A DNA stretch of 64,000 bases from Coenobita brevimanus (Eukaryota; Arthropoda; Malacostraca; Decapoda; Coenobitidae), in assembly GCA_032717465.1 (NCBI GenBank), contig CM064667.1:2966105-3030104 (forward strand). The letters run 5' to 3'. Each line of letters starts with the position of its first letter. Within the stretch, counting starts at the first letter, position 1. Below are positions 60,001 through 64,000 of the stretch, piece by piece. A program made the translations under genes and the position numbers. The notes under the pieces were generated by a model that ran no database searches, had not been told where the DNA came from, and was given only the letters and a program-made list of their open reading frames with translations.

Positions 60001-61976
60001 ACAATCTTTTCTCGTATCCTATGACTAATGCCAAAAAACTTTGGTTTAATCACGCTTGTTCTAATACTGTCCACAAAAAGGAGAAGGCCTACAAAAGGTA
60101 CTAGAGCCAACCCACCCCTGAAGCTGATCTCCTTTATGTTTCTGTCAGGAATCGGGCTAAGTTTGTTCTTCTCACTGCTAAACATAATTTAATTTGTATT
60201 AAATGCTTTCAACTCTCCAAATCGAATTCTTCCCGCTCCTTCTGGCATCTTGTCAAAAACTTTTCTATTAACTTTACCTCATCATCCTTCCCTCCTCTTT
60301 TCCACAACGATGGCTCTATGTCTATTTTTTCTAATGATCAAGTAGAATTCTTCGGTTAGACTATCTCCTCCAATTCGACCTTAGACGATGCCGGTACTGT
60401 TCCTCCATCACTTCCCCCTGCCCCTCTGACTTCCTCATTGCTGACACAAAAATTTCTTCCTTTGATGTATTTTCTGCCATCACTGACCTCACTACTAGCG
60501 AGGCATATGGACGTGATGGGGTCCCTCCTGTTGTCGTCAAGAGCTGTGCCTCTGTGGTTACAGCCTGAATATGTAAACTATTTCAAGTTTGTCAACTTGT
60601 ACATTTCCTTATTGCTACAAGTTTGCTCTCATTCAGCCTATCCCAAAGAAGGGTGACCATTCCCGTCCCTGTAACTATCTCCCAATTGCTTTAGCATCCG
60701 GCTTTTAAAATTTTTTTGACACTTTTCTTAATAAAACAAAAATTAAATCATCTTACCACAACCTTCTTTTTGATCGTCAGTATGGGTTCCGCCAGGGATG
60801 CTTCACTGGCGATCTTCTCACTTACCTTTCAGACTCCTGGTCATCCTCCTTTCGGGTCTTTGGCAATAGCTGTGCCATTGCACTTCAAAGGCTTTCGATT
60901 GATTGTCGTATAAATATTTATTTTCCAGACTGCACTTTTATGGTTTCTATCTTATCTGTGTCTTCACCTCTAGCTTCCTTTCTGGTCGGTTTATAACTGC
61001 TGTTGTAGACGGCCACCGTTCTTCAGGAGCTATCAATAGTGCTGTTCCTCAGGGCTCTGACCTATCACCTACTGTCTTCATTTTATTCATCACTGACCTT
61101 ATAAGCTGCACGTCTAACCCATCCACTCATACACTGATGACTCCACCTCCACCTTTCCATTTGCATCCCCCAGTGTCCATTTTAGCAGTCACTTCAACAA
61201 ACAAGGGATCAGGCTAAGGCACACCTTATGTCTGACTTAGCTCATATCTCTGATTGGAGTATAAGTTATCTTGTCATTTTTATTGCATCAAAAACTCAGT
61301 TCTTACGTCTATCGACCAGAGAGTCTTCCACAGGAGTACTCTCTAATTCATAACAATATCCAGCTCAATCCTGCATTACCTTTAAACATTAATGGGGTTT
61401 CATTAACTTGGGATTCATCTTGGAAAGAACATATTACCGTACCTGTCTTGTAAAATCTGCTTCCAGGAGATTAGGTGTGCTTAGCCTACCCTGTGCCTTC
61501 TTTACCCTTGCACAGTTGTTGATTTTATACACAGGTTATATTTGCCCTGTGTAGAACTCTCATGTATGAGGAGGCACCCCACATACAGTACAGCTCCTCT
61601 CAACGAGGTGGAGTCAAATACTTTCCGTCTCATTAATTCTCCTCCTCTTACTGGCTCCCTTCCACCTCTGTCTATCTGCCACACTGCTGCATCTTTATCT
61701 CCTTTCTGTCACTACCTCTATGGTCACTGGTCCTCCAAACTGTCTGCTTGCATCCCTCCACAACTACGGCGGGGGCGAAGCACACGTCAACCAACAAACT
61801 CTCATCGCTTTTCTCTCCAACTCTCTAATCCAAGAGTTAATCGTTACTCCCAGTCCTTCCACTGCGCAGCATGCCAACTATGGAATTGTCTCCCTCTGTC
61901 TGTATTTCCTACTGCCCATGATCTCCAGTCTTTCAAAAGCAGTGTGCTCAGGCATCTCGAAAATAACGGATCTTGA
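60001..61976 (+). pseudogene. LINE G linker, reverse transcriptase and C-terminal domain (broken)
   Basis: The linker is at about 60,020-60,250 (KLWFNHACSNTVHKKEKAYK-like, VRNRAKFVL). The polymerase has YGRDGVPPVV (about 60,505), DRQYGFRQGCFTGDLLTYLS (about 60,774), a damaged motif A near 60,880, CVFTSSFLSGRFITAVVDGH (about 60,957), SAVPQGSDLSPTVFILFITD (about 61,037) and a YTDD box (61,130-61,141) that is out of frame with the preceding block. The C-terminal 144 codons (61,542-61,976) end VLRHLENNGS, matching the end of E. No single frame joins the catalytic parts. Confidence 0.82.
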
Positions 61977-62139
61977 ATTTACAGTAGCTCTCTGTTATCT
62001 TTTTTGTTTTTTTTTAATGAAAAATTTGAGGAATGCTGGCCTTTTGATCCTTCTTCCTTGCTTAAAAAAAAAAAAAATCACCCGCTGATACAGCCACCAA
62101 CAACCCCGACAAATAAACACAAACACAGAGCCACTAAGC

Positions 62140-62230
<91 letters not shown>
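62140..62230 (+). repeat. (AC)45 microsatellite
   Basis: Uninterrupted AC dinucleotides, 64 bp after the poly(A) of LINE G. Confidence 0.97.
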
Positions 62231-62232
<2 letters not shown>

Positions 62233-62506
62233 TAGGTACATACAAATCCATACTGTACATGCTGAGACAACATACACTGCTTTCAATACTGGGTTATATA
62301 CCATTAATATAATATTTATAAACACATCACATACACACATAGCCTATTCACACTCACACAATCAATGAACACTAATATACCCTAACACTGTAACACACAC
62401 CACCACCTGCTCCATCCTTCCTCTAAAAACCGATTAGAAACAACTCACATATAAACATATGAACTGTATTACGCAATATCAGAGCCCACCACCCCAAAGT
62501 GACACT

Positions 62507-62509
<3 letters not shown>
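62231..62509. other. Unannotated A/C-rich spacer
   Basis: Ordinary A/T- and C-rich text between two CA tracts. Nothing recognised. Confidence 0.5.

Positions 62510-62586
<77 letters not shown>
62510..62586 (+). repeat. (AC)38 microsatellite
   Basis: Uninterrupted AC dinucleotides. Confidence 0.97.
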
Positions 62587-62589
<3 letters not shown>

Positions 62590-62756
62590 ATGCATACATG
62601 CGTGAAAACCACACACTTTGTTTTTTAATACCAGCAGCTGTTTTTGTCCTGTATAATTGTCCTCTAGTATTATAATTTCTCACATGACATATTACTTGTC
62701 AAAACTTACATAGCATAATGAAAATGGGAAGCATTCATCTTCTGGGTAGTGGTAAG

Positions 62757-62759
<3 letters not shown>

Positions 62760-62834
<75 letters not shown>
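62760..62834 (+). repeat. (GA)37 microsatellite
   Basis: Uninterrupted GA dinucleotides. Confidence 0.97.
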
Positions 62835-62836
<2 letters not shown>

Positions 62837-62963
62837 GAATAGAATAGGAATAGCGAGAGGAAATGGGACTGGGATAAATACAAGAGAAAGTGGGAAAGGA
62901 AGTGTGAGTTTCATTTAGAGCTAAATAGAATGGGAGTGTGTGTGGTACCAGCATAATTAGTTG

Positions 62964-63415
62964 GAATGGGAGTGTGAGCAGTTATGGTTGAAGGAGTAGG
63001 AATGACAGTGTGAGTGGTAATGGTACTGGAGAGTGAAGGACAGTGTGAGTGGTAATAGTAGGGGAAAGTGAATGCCAGTGTAAGTGGTAATGGTAGAGGA
63101 GAAGGCATGGCAGTGTGAATGGTAAAGGCAGGGGAGAACGCATGGCAGTGTGAGTTATAAGGGTAGGGGAGAGGGCATGGCAGTGTGAGTGGTAATGGTA
63201 GTGGAGAGGGCATTGCAGTGTTAGTGGTAATGGTAGGGGAGAGGGCATGGCAGTGTGAGTGGTAATGGTAGTGGAGAGGGCATGGCAGTGTGAGTGGTAA
63301 TGGTAGGGTAGAGGACATGGCAGTGTGAGTGGTAATGGTAGGGGAGAGGGCATGGCAGTGTGAGTGGTAATGGTAGGGGAGAGGGCATGGCAGTGTGAGT
63401 GGTACTGCAAGAGCG
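62964..63415 (+). repeat. 35-bp minisatellite, about 13 units
   Basis: The marker GGCATGG or a variant falls every 35 bases (63,034, 63,069, 63,104, 63,139, 63,174, 63,209, 63,244, 63,279, 63,314, 63,349, 63,384). The unit contains CAGTGTGAGTGGTAATGG and TAGGGGAGAGG. The left copies are more diverged. His/Pro/Thr/Leu-rich minus frames are artefacts of it. Confidence 0.94.
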
Positions 63416-63649
63416 AGAGGTAGTGGTAGAACAAGTGAGAATAGGAGTGTGTCACAGAGGACGGTGTGGTAACGGGAGTGGGAAAAAGAGAGGGAATGAG
63501 CAAAGGAAGGTGAATGAGAGAGCAAGACGTAGTACAAATGGGAGAACAAAAGTAAATGTAATTGTAAGTGAAGAGCCGTAGAGTGAGACTACTGAGGCAG
63601 GGAAGGAGAGGAAGAGGAAAAGCGAGAGAACAATAGCGGAAGTGAGAGG
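63416..63649 (+). repeat. Purine-rich spacer, decayed simple sequence
   Basis: A/G-rich + strand (GAGAGG, AATGGGAG words) with no fixed period. Bridges the 35-bp array and the purine-rich block. Confidence 0.5.
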
Positions 63650-63739
63650 GAATGGAAGTACAATGAGAGAAGAAGTTAGGCAGTACAGGGAGAGAAAGAG
63701 GAAAGAAGTAGGATACAGGGAGAGAAAGAGCGAGGCAGT

Positions 63740-63790
<51 letters not shown>

Positions 63791-64000
63791 AGGAAGGTTG
63801 CGAGGAAAGGGTAGGAAAGAGGTAAAAAGTTAAAGGAGGGAGGAAAAAACGCAAGAAGAGAAGGAAAGAGAAAATGGAAGGATGGGAAAGGCAATGTACG
63901 AAGGGGAAAGTGAAAGTGGAAGGGTAGAGAAAAACAGTTTAGGAAGGGAAGGAAGAAGACATTAAGAGAGGGAGCGACGAAGTGTTGGGAGGGAAGAAAA
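63650..64000 (+). repeat. Second copy of the purine-rich block, cut by the window end
   Basis: Matches 51,250-51,650 in order: GGCAGTACAGGGAGAGAAAG-like units, GAGCGAGGCAGTA, a (GA)23 run (63,741-63,786), then GGAAAGTGAAAGTGGAAGGG, GAAGACATTAAGAGA and GAAGTGTTGG. The copy continues past 64,000. Confidence 0.85.

Larger units (their letters stand above)
58918..62076 (+). mobile_element. Jockey-like LINE G, nearly full length
   Basis: Plus-strand relative of E and F, about 3.15 kb. The 5' region (GGCCAGC, CTGTCAACACCAAACTAC, GCGAGATGCCTGGAA) matches E. Endonuclease, linker, reverse transcriptase, C-terminal domain and 3' segment follow, ending in 13 A (62,064-62,076). It is the most decayed coding sequence of the three, with many frameshifts. 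Confidence 0.88.

Noticed and set aside
62911..63854. Minus frames of 212 and 290 codons rich in Leu, Ser, Thr and His
   Set aside because: They cover the 35-bp minisatellite and a GA run; the peptide repeats follow the DNA period.

Overview
The window looks like a repeat-dominated piece of a nuclear genome from an invertebrate, most likely a decapod crustacean and perhaps a brachyuran crab. That placement is inference. It rests on very dense CA/GT, GA/CT, ATT and AT microsatellites and on several degenerate LINE families whose wording I associate with decapod genomes. I see no intact cellular gene, no rRNA, no functional tRNA, no CRISPR and no bacterial-type regulatory signal. Nearly every long open frame is either a by-product of a stop-free tandem repeat or a broken transposon gene.

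Positions 1-22,953 are one continuous satellite built from triplets of the form NGT, mainly CGT and GGT (basic unit TCGTGG). It has almost no A on the + strand. The triplet register is kept for up to about 11 kb and is broken at only four places (about 2,368, 13,568, 13,820 and 19,470). The main variants, TGT and CAT, are the two products of CpG deamination of CGT. Rare landmark motifs recur in the same order about three to four times, so the array has a higher-order structure with offsets near 5.6, 8.6 and 9.5 kb. The last 3 kb (19.5-22.95 kb) is a distinct sub-array with GGC triplets and long GGT runs. The array ends abruptly near 22,953.

From 22,954 to 64,000 the sequence is ordinary-complexity DNA packed with mobile elements and tandem repeats. 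One LINE family is jockey-like and ends in poly(A): copies E (about 32,442-35,720, minus), F (30,462-32,141, minus) and G (58,918-62,076, plus). A second group of LINEs ends in TAGA-type tails: A (46,468-51,228, minus), A2 (25,345-26,072, minus), C (53,210-56,395, plus) and the 3' scrap D (about 44,885-45,018, plus). A further LINE, B (47,409-49,846, minus), carries a PHD-like zinc finger after its reverse transcriptase and is nested inside A. A itself sits inside a purine-rich minisatellite. Other elements are a tRNA-like SINE (42,967-43,087) and a hAT-like short element (32,142-32,429).

The most striking non-LINE structures lie at 44.2-46.0 kb. One is a 435-bp element with 17-bp perfect terminal inverted repeats (44,268-44,702). 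The other is a 0.94-kb near-palindrome whose two arms of about 400 bp flank a (TA)n core (about 45,025-45,968). Five minisatellites with fixed periods are also present: 49 bp (37.5-38.3 kb), 39 bp (39.2-39.6 kb), 31 bp (52.6-53.0 and 56.4-57.0 kb, sharing one leader) and 35 bp (63.0-63.4 kb). The coding remnants all belong to LINEs, and none shows one uninterrupted frame through all its domains.
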